Both the position numbers and the translations under genes were made by a program. The notes under the pieces were generated by a model. That model was not told the DNA's origin. It saw nothing but the letters and a program-made list of their open reading frames with translations, and did no database searches. From positions 5,456,001-5,520,000 of the forward strand of contig BSYQ01000002.1 in NCBI GenBank assembly GCA_030272585.1: a stretch of 64,000 nucleotides of DNA, given 5' to 3'. Within the stretch, counting starts at the first letter, position 1; the number at the start of each line of letters is the position of its first letter. Positions 32,156 through 44,982 of the stretch are shown here, one piece after another. The stretch is from Bryopsis sp. KO-2023. Taxonomy: Eukaryota > Chlorophyta > Ulvophyceae > Bryopsidales > Bryopsidaceae.

Positions 32156-33409
32156 CTGATCAGCAGAATGATTCCACATGCGATTGTGGGGCTGGTTTCA
32201 GAGATCGCAGAAAGAAAATCTCTCCTCGTATCATTAGAGGAAGAAAAATCTTTGATCGAGCACAATCTAGTATTATTAGGGCTTTTGCGAAATGTGAAAC
32301 AACATTTCGGAGAGAGCATTCCGAGCCAGGTGTTCTCTTTATTGGCGACACTCTGCGATGTTGCGAGAAGTGCATTTATCCCGTATCGAGACGGGCCTTC
32401 TTCGGTTGTCGCCTCTTCTCTTGTGCCCATGGAGGACGAGTTGGGGTTTTTCACTTCCGGACAATTTTTTGGACGGCATCATCAAGTAAAACGAAGGCTT
32501 CGAAAATATGCAACAAACCCGGCATATCGGAAAGAGGAAGAATGTACCAAGCATTCATATATTCCACGGCAATTGACCGCTGGTAAGCTTTTCAAGCAAG
32601 TGTTGGTATACTCAGTAGCAATATTTTTCGCCACGACTTTTAGTAAGGAAGAAATTGTTTTACAATTTGGTTGTCTGATAGTTCTCATATTCACCCAAGA
32701 GGAATCCCAGGAATTTGTCTACAATACATTTAACAATACATTTTCGAGCAAATTCGTTAAATCCTTTCAGGTACATACATTATGTGGTGTGTGGAACATG
32801 AAGAGGCAGTAGGGTTCCTTGTCATGCCACATGCCGAAAGCCCACGCACGGCTTTCGAATGCTTGTACACCTGTTGGGATCCGGATGTTCTTCGAGGTGA
32901 GTTTTTCTCTTCAAAAATGGTGTTCTCGATATAAATGGCTTCGTCAAGACTACTGGTTACATTAGTAATGTATTTTCTCCTTGTTTGCTCTTAGGATTCT
33001 ACTATGATAATGGTTGTAATGCCGAGCAGTACGCCTTGAACAGGGAACCCCTGTTTTTCAAGAATGTGTCTCGGATGATAGACAGCATGCACGCTAGGGG
33101 GCACGTGAACTGTTTGACCGCTTACAAAAGCAGTAACTTCTCCTTCATGACAGACTCATCCCTTGCCGAACAGCGGAACTCGAAATTGGCGCAGTTGAAA
33201 ACTGAGGCTGTTTTTATGAATCAGTTCAATTTTCTTTTTTATGTTCGACATTACTTGTACGAGTTGAATATGCAAAAAAGGAAGGGTTGATTTTTTATAA
33301 CACGGTGTGTGTGTATTTCTTTTTTTTTTCTTATGGAGAAAGTGATAGCTTAGTCCGCCGTTCGGTAGGGGTTGACGAACGACCGAGGAGGGGAAGGGGT
33401 TTGATGGGA

Positions 33410-33799
33410 TTAGATGGGCTTAGAGGGGACTTTTTGTGATGTCATCATTTTCGTGCGCAACTCAATTGACTGTGTGACAATAGCCTGCAACTCTGTGTGC
33501 AAAGCCGCCATTTCACGAAGTGCGTTACCGGTGACTGCTTTCTTTTGTACATTTTCGCTGTCCTTTGTCGCTTTTACCCTGCTCGCCACTTCGTGATATT
33601 GTTCGCGCAGCTGGTTGACGGCAATTGACTGTGGTTTGCACATTTTTAACAGTCTGGCCACTCGTGTAGCACAGCTCGTATCACTTCCCACTGACGCATA
33701 CTGGACAAGCAGACTGATGTTCCATGTGGTCCAAGCTTGTATTCGCCATTTATAATACACATTCCTCCCCTTGGGTAGCTCCGAAACCATGTCGCGCAA
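33410..33799 (-). CDS. Unidentified 129-residue protein convergent with the KDZ gene
   Basis: ATG 33799 to stop at 33410, no internal stops. It reads MRDMVSELPKGRNVYYKWRI, then LLVQYASVGSDTSCATRVAR, then a helical coiled-coil-like C-terminus (QLREQYHEVASRVKATKD; LHTELQAIVTQSIELRTKM). It ends 120 bp from the KDZ stop codon on the opposite strand. It is as intact as the transposase, which suggests it may be a second gene of the same element; no family recognised. Confidence 0.45.
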   Translation of the reverse strand: MRDMVSELPKGRNVYYKWRIQAWTTWNISLLVQYASVGSDTSCATRVARLLKMCKPQSIAVNQLREQYHEVASRVKATKDSENVQKKAVTGNALREMAALHTELQAIVTQSIELRTKMMTSQKVPSKPI

Positions 33800-34503
33800 T
33801 TTGTATTATCACGAGGCAACAGTTGAAGAAAATATACATGAATATATCACAAACACCTTTGTCCATAATATATCCCGTTCATCCCAACTGTCTCAACTGA
33901 ATTGTACTAGAAATCTCAACTAGTTCCTAGTCATCAACCATATCAACTCGACACCACAAAAAGTCCTAGCAACAACACTGCCTCGATTTCTACATTTACG
34001 AAGTTGAACCAGCGCTTCAAGCATCAATGTCGACCGCTTTGATTCGGATGTAAAGGATTCAGAGGACGACGTCAACTAGTGCTCCCTGTGGGAATCCCTT
34101 AAACCGACGGATGACTTTGTGCAAGAGTTAGAGGAGCAAACGAGCTACAAAAGGCGGGGTAAGGATGTTGGAATACCAAAGAGTTATAATATGATGAGTT
34201 GTTCAACACCGGATAAGCAAGACAGTTTTTGAAAAGATTTGGAAAAGGATCGTAAGTAAGCAAGTGGACACACTGTTGTCAATAGCAACTTGTAACACGA
34301 GGGAAAAGCTCTGGTGGAAAAGAAAAAGATTGAGATGGTGGGAAGCTTCCCCCTCTCCTTTACCCAAGAATGTGCTGTACTCGGCATGGAAACAAACAAA
34401 TATTGTTTGTCCTATTCATCTCTTTGAAAGTCGACTAATATCGATTTCAAGTGTATCATCGGTGTTAATTTTGTTAATTTTGTTTCCTTTTTTCCCTCGA
34501 AAA

Positions 34504-35310
34504 ATGATCGTTACAAGGTCTCAAAAGTGTTGGGGGAGGGTTCATACAGAGCGGTCTAAAGAGTTTTTTGGTGGGGTGGCCATTAAGAGAGGAAAGCTAG
34601 AAGAAAGAGAGCCATTGGAACTCTCCCGAGCCCTTGCAACAAGATATTTTGGAATACGAGCACCCCTTGAGGCAATTCTAGTCGACAATATACAGATGTT
34701 GTAACAGGACCTTATATATATAGTTAAGTTGCCAAAGACCCAAGAAGCTAAAAAAGTCATTCTGAATAGAGTTGACCGCTACACTAGGTAGCTCATGACC
34801 CAAGTATTAAAGACTACTAGTTTTGCATCAGGCATCGATTTTAGCATCAGATATTCTACTTCGATTTGGAAAGCTAAAGTCGGATCCTTATCAACCACCA
34901 TGACATTTCCATGTAATGCTAGCTGGATTGTACGAGAATTATATAATTAGTCATTCATTCTCTACGTTGAGGAAGTGAGGCAACCGCCCCGTGTCATAAA
35001 TCCTGTAGTGATGGTTCCTCAACCAAGTGACACTGATCAGGTGCGACTGTGTCTGGGTTTTAGAAAACTGAATTCGTATGTTTGGAGGCCAAACCTTTTG
35101 GTATTTGGAATCGGGATTATTCCTTGGCAGATATTTAGGCGTTCTCAGTAGGCAGCAAATTGAACTTAGCCTACCATCAGTTAAGGTTAGGTCACGATAT
35201 CTAGCCTTTTTTCGGTTTTCGTTTGGGCACGAGGTATTTCCAATATAGGCGTTTGCAGCAATTAATATTATGAATACGAAATGGTCTTCGCACAAGAATG
35301 TGCTTTGCTT
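34504..35310 (+). pseudogene. Ty3/gypsy-like reverse transcriptase relic
   Basis: Decayed polymerase of an LTR retrotransposon. From ATG 34504, MIVTRSQKCWGRVHTERSKE continues to VDNIQML, then TAA and TAG stops interrupt. Around 34995-35080 the frame reads INPVVMVPQPSDTDQVRLCL then GFRKLNSYV, the RT motif 'sPvVmVpK..g..RlCvDyRkLN'. After a frameshift near 35150 it reads SKLNLAYHQLRLGHDI, stop, PFFGFRLGTRYFQY, matching 'SkLDL.sgYHQirv...Di.ktaFrt..G.yef'. The catalytic YxDD region is not found downstream. Stops and frameshift show it is dead. Confidence 0.65.
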
Positions 35311-35698
35311 CACCTTAAGGGGTGATTTTGAGTATAAATGCGATTGTAGGAGGGCTACTTGAGTTGTACTTAAGTATTATTTTGTTCGTCTAAAACTACA
35401 GGGTTGACCTTTGATTCGACGCGTTTACGTATCGAGAAAGTCGACCAAGTAAAAAGAAAAAGCATATTCCACCATACTGAAGGAGAGCAGAAGTCATACA
35501 TAATGATGCTAGTGAGGTGGAATGACCCTTTTTGCTTAGAAATACATACACTAATTATGCTTTGAGAATAAAACACTATTGAACACCCCGTCGTTCCCTA
35601 AGGGCTAGTAGGCAATCTAGACGCGATTGCTCCTCTAATTTTTCTTAGCCTTGAATCGGATATTAATTCTTAGCCCACTCAAAGACTTGTACTAATTT

Positions 35699-36028
35699 AT
35701 GGCAGAAGAAGTTCTAACTAGATCCGTTACGACGCTTGGGAGTTTTGCTTACCAGCTCCGCTCCGGAATGGGTGAAAGAATGAGGTTATGCTATATTGTA
35801 TTTCAATCGAGAAAAAAAGGGTTAGGTGAGGAAATAGAACTATGCGAAGAGCTATGTGGTTTGTGCTCGAAGCACCATGTATTACGACCAACAAAAAAAA
35901 CAATATTTCTTGTCTCTACAGTTTTTCTCTACTTTGTTTTCCGTGCATGTAAAGCGCTAAGGTATAATCATCTCCTCAAGAAACATCTTTCACTAAAAAG
36001 GAAATATTATAGAATGTACTTAAAATAA
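35699..36028 (+). CDS. Unidentified 109-residue open frame with one membrane segment
   Basis: ATG 35699 to TAA. It reads MAEEVLTRSVTTLGSFAYQL, then CEELCGLCSKHHVLRPTK, then a hydrophobic segment TIFLVSTVFLYFVFRAC, and a very basic C-terminus (KKHLSLKRKYYRMYLK). Intact over its length in an otherwise decayed region. No family recognised. Confidence 0.4.
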   Translation: MAEEVLTRSVTTLGSFAYQLRSGMGERMRLCYIVFQSRKKGLGEEIELCEELCGLCSKHHVLRPTKKTIFLVSTVFLYFVFRACKALRYNHLLKKHLSLKRKYYRMYLK

Positions 36029-36083
36029 TTGGGAGCTGAGTTACCATGCTCCTGACCCGGGTCCGCACTCGACCCTACCGCCT

Positions 36084-36434
36084 ATGGTTCCCCACGCAAT
36101 TAGAAGCCCGCCCACGAAGGCTAAGAAGATCACTCCTCTAGTTCCCACAAAAAGTAACGTACCATCAAACAAGCAACACCAGCAAGGAGTGAGGGCCTCA
36201 CCCGGGCGGGGTGCAGAGGGCCGAAGAAGGGGATCGGCGTTGGGTCCTGCTAGGGAATACCAAGGAGGTTACAGCATCGACTTGACCGTGGAACAGCGCT
36301 AGTGGAAGACATTGATCGCTCCGAAATCGTGCGGGATAAAGGCTTGTCGAATTGTCGGGAGATATCGAGCTCAATACTTCTCCGACGGCCGTTGGAACGT
36401 GATTATGCCGCATTTTGACCCGGATGCATTTTGA
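36084..36434 (+). pseudogene. Unidentified frame with one internal TAG
   Basis: ATG 36084, Pro/Lys/Gly-rich start (AIRSPPTKAKKITPLVPTK), YSIDLTVEQR, TAG, WKTLIAPKSCGIKACRIVGR, then YFSDGRWNVIMPHFDPDAF and TGA. The section after the TAG reads like a globular domain. Further plus-strand frames to 36950 (LEEGRYIPPTVLGTWFSI) look like a continuation with more stops. Possibly part of the retroelement relic upstream. Confidence 0.35.
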
Positions 36435-37486
36435 TTGATACTTTTATGGGGGAATAGAGAGCCCGTTATCAGATGAAAAGTGTGTTTTTTTTAGTCTAAT
36501 GAAGAGAAGTTCTTAGACCCGGGGGGGTGTTGACTCAAGTTTTAAATGGGATGAGCGGGTTGGTCTATGGAACGCAAGGGTATGATCTAGTGGAAAAGAA
36601 AGCCTTTTGAATAGTCGAGGTGGTAGTGCACTTCACCTCATTATCACGGACTCTAGGAGTTTTGTCCTTATCGATGGATATAAAGAGTTCCTTTCTTATA
36701 GAGTTCCTTTGTATGTTCAAGTTGAGAGTTTACAAGTGACCGAGTGCGTGTCTTTGCTCTCTTGGTGGGTGGGTACTTTCCTTGTTGAAATAAGAGGGTG
36801 TGAACGTTTAGCTTGAAGAAGGAAGATATATACCCCCAACTGTTTTGGGAACATGGTTTTCAATTAAAGAAGTGAAGCCAAGAAGGGACGATTCGACGCG
36901 CATGATGAGGAGATTGGAGAGGAAAGACTGCGGGCTGTCTAACAGAGTTAGAAACTATTAACCTTTAAGTCCACACTTGACATAGATACATCCGACTCCA
37001 GAGGAATTCCAGATCCTTGGCGTCTGGGGATTGGGTCAGGTAATAGAAACCCAGGGACCGCGTCGCTTAGTGATCTTACACACAAAATTGAAAATCTTAT
37101 GTTTATTGAAACATCGAGTCCGTGAGAAACGTTAACGCAAATACAATTTACCTTTGTTTAAATACAATTTACCTTTTTCTATGGAAGTACGAAACATAGA
37201 AAAGTACCCTAAAAGAAATTGTTTTTCGACGAAAGCCACCCTTCAAAATGCAACATCCGGAGGATAATAGATGATCTTCCGATGTTACGAAAATGGGAAT
37301 ATCTGTTACACCAAGGGAACAACCTCGTGGAGAAAGTTGCATTGGTCTTTGACCAATGCCCTTAAGTAGGCGAGGGCGCTTGGAAATGAGCCCCGCCCAG
37401 AAACTGCTTCCTACCGAACTGCTAGGACGTCCCGGAAAAGCCTCTAGCTACCAGGTATCTGCCCCCACAAGAAGTCATCAATTGGG

Positions 37487-38700
37487 GTGAAAACTCGTGA
37501 TGGTTTGGAGGAGTTGATCGGACACTCGGTGAAGGACGCAAACAAGACGATAGTCCTGAATCCTCCTCTTTCTGATGAAACAGGAAGAAAAAGACCTCAA
37601 ATACGCAACCTGGATATGTCGATGAAAATAGTGATGATGCACCCGACAACTATCGACATCACATTGGGGAAGCAACCAAAGAAGTCTAAATCGCCAAAAG
37701 CTAAGGAGACCTTCACCGTTGGATGCCACTCGTCTGAGGATTAAGGGGAAACATGTCAACAACCTGTTAAGTCAGGTCCGAAAAAAGGTGACGGAAGAAG
37801 AAGAGGTGGAAAAGGTGGAAAACCACCTAGCAAGCCAAGTTGCCAGCTGCCGCAGTAGGGGATCAAGGTGGCACACTTGACACAGTTAGTCAATATGCCC
37901 TAGAACTATTTCGCCACACATCTAATGAGCTCAACCCCTTCTACGAGTTAAGTTGCAATGATAGCCTAGAATGTTGGGAGAGACACTTCGGGATGGCTCT
38001 GAGAAACTTTCTGTTCAGAGTGAGACAACCGACAAGATGCACCGTTTGAACCCAGCGATGCCAGCACCACGAGTGCGAGAAGAACTGGATTGTCAAGTCC
38101 ACGTTCTGTTGTCAAACGCAACACTTGATCTCGAACCGTCTAAGGACGATGATGCGGGAGGTTCAAACAAGGGCAAGGGCAAAGGGAAAAAAAATCATCC
38201 AAGTTCGCCGTGTAAGGACAAAGATCCACACGGAAAGAGAAGGCGTGAGGACGGTGATGATGATGAGGAAAATCCAAGTGGAGCCCACCAAGGTGGAGCA
38301 CTTGCGAATGGAGAAAGTGCGCGAGCCATTTTATGTTAAAATTGAAGGCTGCCGCATTAAAGACTCCAGGAAAGCAACCAACGCCAACCGTTCATACTAC
38401 TGGTCAAGGAGCTGACGCGTTAGCACATTGAGCTCCGGGGGAGGATTTATTTGATATAGAAGGTGAAGATCTCTTGAACTTAGCATATGATGACCCAATT
38501 CCAGATTTTGGAAGTCCAACTTCTCCTAGAGGTTCCCCAGTTGCTGAACTGGATGAGGGTGAATTAGGGAATGATGAAGGGCCAAGCCAGGTGACAGAGG
38601 TTCAGAGACTTGTGCATCCATCATTGCAGCCACCTGCAACAGAGGCAGCATTGAGAGCTTTTCGTGAAAAAGTAAAGCTCATAAGATTGAGATAGGCTGC
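37487..38700 (+). pseudogene. Decayed, largely disordered reading frames (gag-like composition)
   Basis: Overlapping plus frames with stops and shifts: TIDITLGKQPKKSKSPKAKE (37.5-37.74 kb), LFRHTSNELNPFYELSCNDS (37.84-38.05), GGSNKGKGKGKKNHPSS and KRRREDGDDDEENPSG (38.1-38.3), DDPIPDFGSPTSPRGSPVAE (38.47-38.7) followed by TAG codons in IRLR-TAG-AA-TAG-DAMDAAP. Lys/Gly/Ser-rich linkers and acidic runs suggest a gag- or ORF1-type protein, but no domain is recognisable. Confidence 0.35.
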
Positions 38701-41700
38701 TTAGGATGCCATGGATGCAGCGCCGCATGAAGTTACATTATCAAGTGTGGATATTGAACAGGCTTACAAACCCATGTGTAGTGCAAAGTGATATACCGAA
38801 GTAGGCTTCCAAAAATATAAATAAAGGAATCACTTGTTCCGGAGTCATTTGTTCGCACGACCGTATTTCTGTCTGGACTCCGTTCTTTTTCTTGAACACT
38901 TTAAGATGCGACATTGAATGTCAAAGTGGGAGGTGAGCTGGGCGTCAAACAATGACGACTCACAACAAGGTCCGCATGGCCTAGCAGTGCCAACAACAGT
39001 TTCCTCAAGCATAACGATGATGTCATGCCAGACACCGCCCACGACCAATTCCCTCGAGCAAGGTGATCGTAGGTGATCGTAGTACAAGAACGCCCCTTTC
39101 GCTAGCAGGTTTCTGATAGGTTGCACTCCGAGCCCCACGTACAACGCAAAAAAACTGAGTGGCCGCAAAGCTCTTGTTTAGGATAAAAAAAAAGGATTTA
39201 GAGCAAACCTAGTGTGTGCGCATCTCGTTGATTTTTTTGTTGGTTGAATACGTTGAACTATCATAAATTGTGCCTAGTACCACATCGTTAATCGAGAATG
39301 TTCACAGAGTTTTGTTGTACGATGTATTTGCGAAGAAAAATCTTTGTTTGTTGTTTTAAGAACTAAGACCAGGCGATTCGAAAATGAATAAAAGAAAGAA
39401 GATGAAACGTCGAGGAAACCTTTCCTAGACAATCGAAAAAAGATTGTTCAAGTCGGGTTGTGCTTGTAATAGAACTCAGAGCACTTCATGATTTTAACGA
39501 TAGACTTCTTTAAGTGCAAGTCGGAGAAAATATATGGATTTGACTCTCTCGATTTTTTGGGCAATCATTCTCGAGGAATTGCGACATGCAACTTGCAAGA
39601 GCCAACTTTATAGCGCTACCGCCAGCTTCCGGACGGTCTTGATGCAATACTTAACATCACACTCGAGGAGATATTTGATCTCCTAAGACTGCTCTGGGAT
39701 GGGCACGAGGAGCAATTGAAGCGACGTATCAAGGCACTTGCTCGGGGAAGAGATTTTCCATAGAAAGAGTTGGCGTCGTGAATACGAGCAAGGATATATC
39801 GCTTCGAGGAGGTCACATACATCAGCAAATCTTGATGTCACAAATCGAAGGTAATTTTCCGTTTATATCATCGGTTGGACTGCAAGATGATCGCAAAGAC
39901 ACTTTAGAAAGACGAGCACCATAAAAGAAAGCAATTAAAACGGTTGTATTATCTTTTTATTAAGTTCATAGTCCTGGTGGTGATGAAAACAAAGACGGAA
40001 TCTGTCGAAACAAAAAAAAAGATAAAATAAAGTCCCCACGACAATAAAAGAGGAAGCCCCCGCTTGGAAGGCATTGCTTGGGTATTTGGATCCGAACGGG
40101 AAACTCGAAGCGGGCAGTCTGCTAGTGCACAAGAAGCAGATCCGCCACAAGAGCGGTAGCTGTCTAGGACTTGATGGCTTTTGGATGTTATGAACAGTAC
40201 GCCTCTTGTTTTAGTGAATTGGTGTAGGTAAAGGAAGCTTCCGTCAGAAAGGAAGAAACGAAGAAAGAGGGCCCGCTATGAAATTAGCATTGAAATCAAA
40301 CTGAGAAATCCACTTGAATGAGGTTTCAAGAGAATTGAAGAGATTAAAATAATTTTGCAAAAAGAAATAATGCTATATATGCAACACGATGATCGATGGA
40401 ATGGTTGTGCGTTATGCTATGTTTGCAAATACAGAGGAGTGCGAGGAATCGAGCACCTGAATCGGGTTTATGTAGAGGACGTTGAGGAAGTTTACTAAGA
40501 AAGCTTAGTAAAGAAGCTATGTTTTATTCAAATATCTCCCCAAGACTAGAAATCAAAAGAGCTAATCATGTTCATGTGTGACAAGCTCGAAGTGGTGAAA
40601 TCATTTTGTGTTGAAAGAACATTTATTACAAAAAGAGTCCTTACAATAGATAATGGGTGCCCATGGTGACCGGTATAAATCACCCGAGGTTCGCAAGTTG
40701 AGGGTTCGATTCCCCGAGGGTAGCGGTTTGGTTGATTTTCGTTTACGTGATGTGCAAATCTCGATTCTCGAAAAAGAGGATTAAGAAAATACTCCACTCG
40801 AAGTTTTATCGAGCAATGGTTTTTCTTTTGCCCCGCGCAGAGTCATGTGCGGGGGTAGGTTTACTCTGCGGGGTTGACGTCACCGAATCGCGAGCTTGGA
40901 AACCGCGGAATAAGCGTCGCCCGCCCGTTAGCCGAAATTAACTGTCGTTTGTTTTTGAATTCCCGAAAAAAGTGTACCCTGGATGAGGTGACATCTATAT
41001 AAGCGCCCCTCTTCCGTTGTCAAAACAAAAGGATGAGTTCGGATCAAGAATACGTGTGTATATATATATATATGGAAGTGCAAAGTACGGTGCGCGCCAA
41101 AAATCGTTTGAAGACACACAAACGACAAAGTGAAGGGGTTATGACTCATAAGTTATGAGGTTTTATCATTTTCTTAGAAAGTGCGATGAACGTGAAAATC
41201 GACCTATAAGCACGTGAGATTAGAGCAACGCAGGATGAATAAACCGGGAGTTTTGTATAAAAATTCAAGTCGTTAATGCAAGGGCGACTTTCTGTAGACT
41301 TGGGGCGATGAAAAACATCCGTCATTTAAGTTTGGCTGAAAAAGAGATTGAAGAATCGGCGCAAAGAAGTGTTTTGAAACTTATGAGAAAACTGATGGCA
41401 ACCTTAACAAGATTGAAGATGTCATAGAGAGTGGGGCCGCCACACCAAAGCTATATGAAGATTGTGTGATCTCCCAATGATCTTTTTTTGCCGTTAGGAA
41501 CCTACCAAAGAGCACAACCTAAAGAAATTTATCTCATGACTTGCTACTTCTTCATGTTGAGGAAACTTTTTTATGTTTTTGGAGAATAATGATCACGCTT
41601 TTAGAAGATAGTTTATCATGCAAGTCCGATCTCACTGAAAAGAGATTGTAGGAAATACAGTATTCATCCGAAAGGTGATAGTCTTGTTGGCAAACTCCAA

Positions 41701-44700
41701 CCGAGTATATAACCGGTGAGCGGAAGGTAATATCGTTTGGCTCGCGACAAATAGAAGATTCAAATAATTCATTATCGTTCTTGAAGACAAAGCCTTTCAG
41801 CCTCACATATTGAAAAAACTGAGCAACGTATCGCAATTCTGTGCTAAATTGACTCAGAGAGTGAGATGTTAAGTATAACACTACGTTTGAAGATGTCTAA
41901 AACTCGATTGTAGAGTACGAAGCGCCATTAAGTTTATGGTGAAAGACACTACCCTGTTTACTTATTTTATATTTCAGAACGGGAGACGATTATGTCTTCA
42001 CATTGTTCCTAACATAGATTAACTATTGCGTTTTACAACAATGGCCGAAAATCCGGAATATGAGAGCGAAGTGAATCGTTCTTATATCCGTAACCTTGGA
42101 GGCCATAGTTACACCACAAATATATTGAAGCCAAGAAATACTAGGAAAACTCCACGTTCTAGAAGAATTTGAGGAACCTCACTCACAATAAATTAAAAAA
42201 GAAGACATCTTTAATTGTTGTCAAGCAACGAGTTGAGAGAGTCCTCATGTGGTGTTATTTCAAAAAAGAATGTACTGGCGCGTTCGTTGTCAAGTGCTCA
42301 AGGCTTCTCACCTCCGTTGGCAATTGCTAGTTATTTACCTTTTGTTTGTTCTTTGTTTCTAGTTATATATATAAACTGCAGAAACGCTCACGAATTTTGT
42401 ATCACTTTACATGAGGGTTGCTTTTCTCTCGAGAGGTGATGCTCGAAAGACGGCTCGTTTTATCCATAGGAACCAAACAAGCGATTCATTTATTGACTTC
42501 TCCCAAATCAATTGATAAGGTAAAAAAGCTCAAGATTAAATAAATATCGGGGAAAAGTGTCACGCGACGGAATTGTCGCCCTTGTGAGAAAGTTACAATA
42601 GTCCCAATACAAGCCCTTTAAGTACTCGAATCCAATAGGAACTATGCGCCAGGCTGGCGCCGCCAGCTAGATGAAGTTCCACTGTGAACTGCACCTAGAA
42701 GGAAACTGACACACTGTGAACTCTTTCTACACGTGTTGGAACTCCTACTGGCGCCCTGGAGCTACCCAGAAGCCAACCACGTGTCCCCATAACGTCCCTA
42801 ATCAAGCCTATAAAAGTGACACGTAACAAAAAGGATGTTATAGTGGAGGGCGGCTTAGATGTACTACTGGTATGTGGAATGATAATTTTAGCTCGAGCTG
42901 TCTCGGAAAGTGCAAAAAGATATCGATCCAATTTATCCAGAGCGCTTCCTCTACAACGTTAAGCAAAACCACAATACGATAAGGTACACTAAGGAGACTG
43001 TCCCCATTGCAAGACCAAATTATCGTCCAAATTTTCAATTTATTCTCATATAAACAGATTTGATCAAAAACGGTGTCCGCACGTGGATTTTTTCAAGGAA
43101 TTGTTTATCTTTCAAACCTATTTATATTTAGCCATTCAACAATTAAGGCATAGCATCGAGCTGTCCTTCCAACATGAAGGAAGAGTTTGCGGGATAGTTT
43201 TCAAGAAAGCTTAAGAGGCTTGTGCAGAAATGGAATGATTGATTGCTACGCGGTGGGGATGTGTACGCCTCCCCGTGGTGCTACTCTCAGCCGATCACGC
43301 AATGCCGAGGCCAACTAGGTTGTACGGCTAGGAAGATCTCAAATGCGGTTAAGAATAAAAAGGTCGCAACCAAGGGCAAAGTGAAACCTTACTCAGAGTC
43401 AGAAGGAAACCCCGATCCGTCTTCACACAAATGCATCACTTAATTAGCTAAGGATTTCTTTATTTATGTTTGATGAGCAATCAGTCGTTGAAGGTGGGCA
43501 AAGGCAACGCATCAAATCTAGTTGTCCGCATAAGGTTTATTTGACGAGCGAAGGCCATTGTTGAAAACATTCGGGAAGAGAGAAAAGGGAAAGAAAAGTT
43601 TCGGTAGTGTCAGGAAACAAGACAAATTGGAGGTGGCTCGTTCGAAAGCCTTGGTTAAGGGCGCCTCGTCTTCATCGTTACCTAAAGAAGTAGTCAATGC
43701 TTTTTGGAAGATAAAAGATCAAATAATTTCAGTTGAACACAAATCTCGTTCTTTTCCTCTAATATATCTAGACATGAAGTAGTTCCATCGCGTCGGATGT
43801 CCCCACGTTCCGCGGTTGTTGTAAATAGTAATATAATTGCTAGATTCAATAAGACTAAGTTGTTGACTGTTTATAACTCATGACATAACAAATCCCCATG
43901 GATTTTCTTGGTAAAAATCAGATGCATTCCCTCATTAGAAGGGTCACATTTAATTCCTTGACTCTCTTCGACTTGGCCATCTCTTCTAATCCTTGATCTT
44001 GCCGAGACATAGAACAAGTGAAACTTGTATATTATTGTTGATTTTCAGGGATCCAGTCCATGTCGATATTGTTTCAAACCACCCAAAGGTCGTTGTTTCT
44101 GTGTTTCTATCATAGGTGCACCTTAGCGCTATTCGCATTTCAGGCGTAGTTTCCACGCCTCGAGAAAATAATTTCTTCAGCTAGACTGTACTAGCAAGCC
44201 TCGCGAAGATACCTAGCTTGCCCCTTACATAAGGTAAGGTCGGACAATACACCTTGTTATCGTAGATGGATCGTTGAGAGTGTCTAGCGCTTCATTTAAT
44301 TGACCAACATATATACATACTCTATGCTTCACAAGAATACAAGATTCTGAGCACTTAGTTACGAAGAGGACTTCATTTAAGAAGTGTAATATTGCATTTG
44401 ATCCTCAAGTTTTACCCTCCATAGCTCGGATATCGAGTCTTTCAATATTATGGACGAATTCACCTAGCAAATTTACTTGATAATAAGATTCTTCACCCGA
44501 TTACTTGAAGCACGCACTTGCGACACGCAAGCCTAAGCCCACCACCATACCACTGTAGTCGTTATACCTTACCTAGACAATTCCGGACGCGATTAACACA
44601 ATTATAATCCACCTATCGAAGAGTTGTATCTAGGAGTTGTAGGGCGGATAATGGCTATTTGACGGCCGTAGTGATATACTCTTCCCGCTGTGGGCGCACA

Positions 44701-44784
44701 CAGGATGTAACCTTGGGGAATCGAACCTAGGTGGCCGTCGTCCTAGCTAAAGGGTTTGACGTTGTTGTAAGAACACTCTTTGCT
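38701..44784. other. No supported gene over 6 kb
   Basis: AT-rich, stop-dense sequence with only short open frames. The best are plus strand 43243-43443 and 43558-43782 (Lys-rich, KTFGKREKGKKSFGSV), which might be a decayed gag-like frame. A (TA)n run lies near 41058. A tRNA-like GGTTCGATTCC box occurs at 40708-40718 and, on the minus strand, near 44710. Confidence 0.45.
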
Positions 44785-44937
44785 ATGAAGCACATACATT
44801 ACGAATTGTCATTGGAGGAAGTCGAGTACCTCAAGCGCGAACACCAATCCCTATCAAAGCGAAAAAAGGGGACTGTAAAAGCAGAGAATCGACTACAAGA
44901 CTAGGTAACTTTTTTCAAAGAGGAATATAAGTGTTAA
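44785..44937 (+). pseudogene. Short coiled-coil frame with one internal TAG
   Basis: ATG 44785: MKHIHYELSLEEVEYLKREH, then a basic stretch, ENRLQD, TAG, VTFFKEEYKC, TAA. Heptad-like and continuous through the TAG. It directly precedes the frame at 44983. Confidence 0.35.
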
Positions 44938-44982
44938 AGTGAAGTCTCTTCTACACTATGTGGCTATTCTAGATTCACCATC

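Larger units (their letters stand above)
30295..33290 (+). pseudogene. KDZ-superfamily (Kyakuja-Dileera-Zisupton) transposase gene, split by a MITE
   Basis: DNA transposase of a cut-and-paste element. Exons: about 30295-30774; 30765-31118; 31155-31783 continuing at 32164-32582; 32771-32896; 32995-33290 (TGA). Introns 31119-31154 (36 bp), 32583-32770 and 32897-32994 have GT-AG ends and agree in phase. Motifs in order: SWIM-like CLC...YCPHV near 30770-30815; CPAC and CHCC zinc ligands; YDGGAENILNFN; PVVIADGIMLGYKAKRANI (first acidic residue); PRQLTAG; MPHAESPRTAFECLYTCW; FYYDNGCNAEQYALNREPLF (second Asp); HARGHVNCLTAY; SSLAEQRNSKLAQLK (Glu); C-terminal helix. This order matches the KDZ core. 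Frames change near 30775, so the SWIM region needs a splice or is damaged. The only clear lesion in the core is the MITE at 31784-32155, which shifts the frame by two; removing it and one target copy leaves LISRMIPHA in frame. So the gene was apparently intact until recently. Confidence 0.9.

Noticed and set aside
24891..32160. CRISPR-like regular repeats of TGCACAGAATC
   Set aside because: Units are contiguous, imperfect and bounded by transposon ends with target duplications; there are no spacers and the genome is eukaryotic.
31635..32454. Long frames on both strands across 31.8-32.2 kb
   Set aside because: Same cause: MITE family II copy 2; only the flanking KDZ frame is real.
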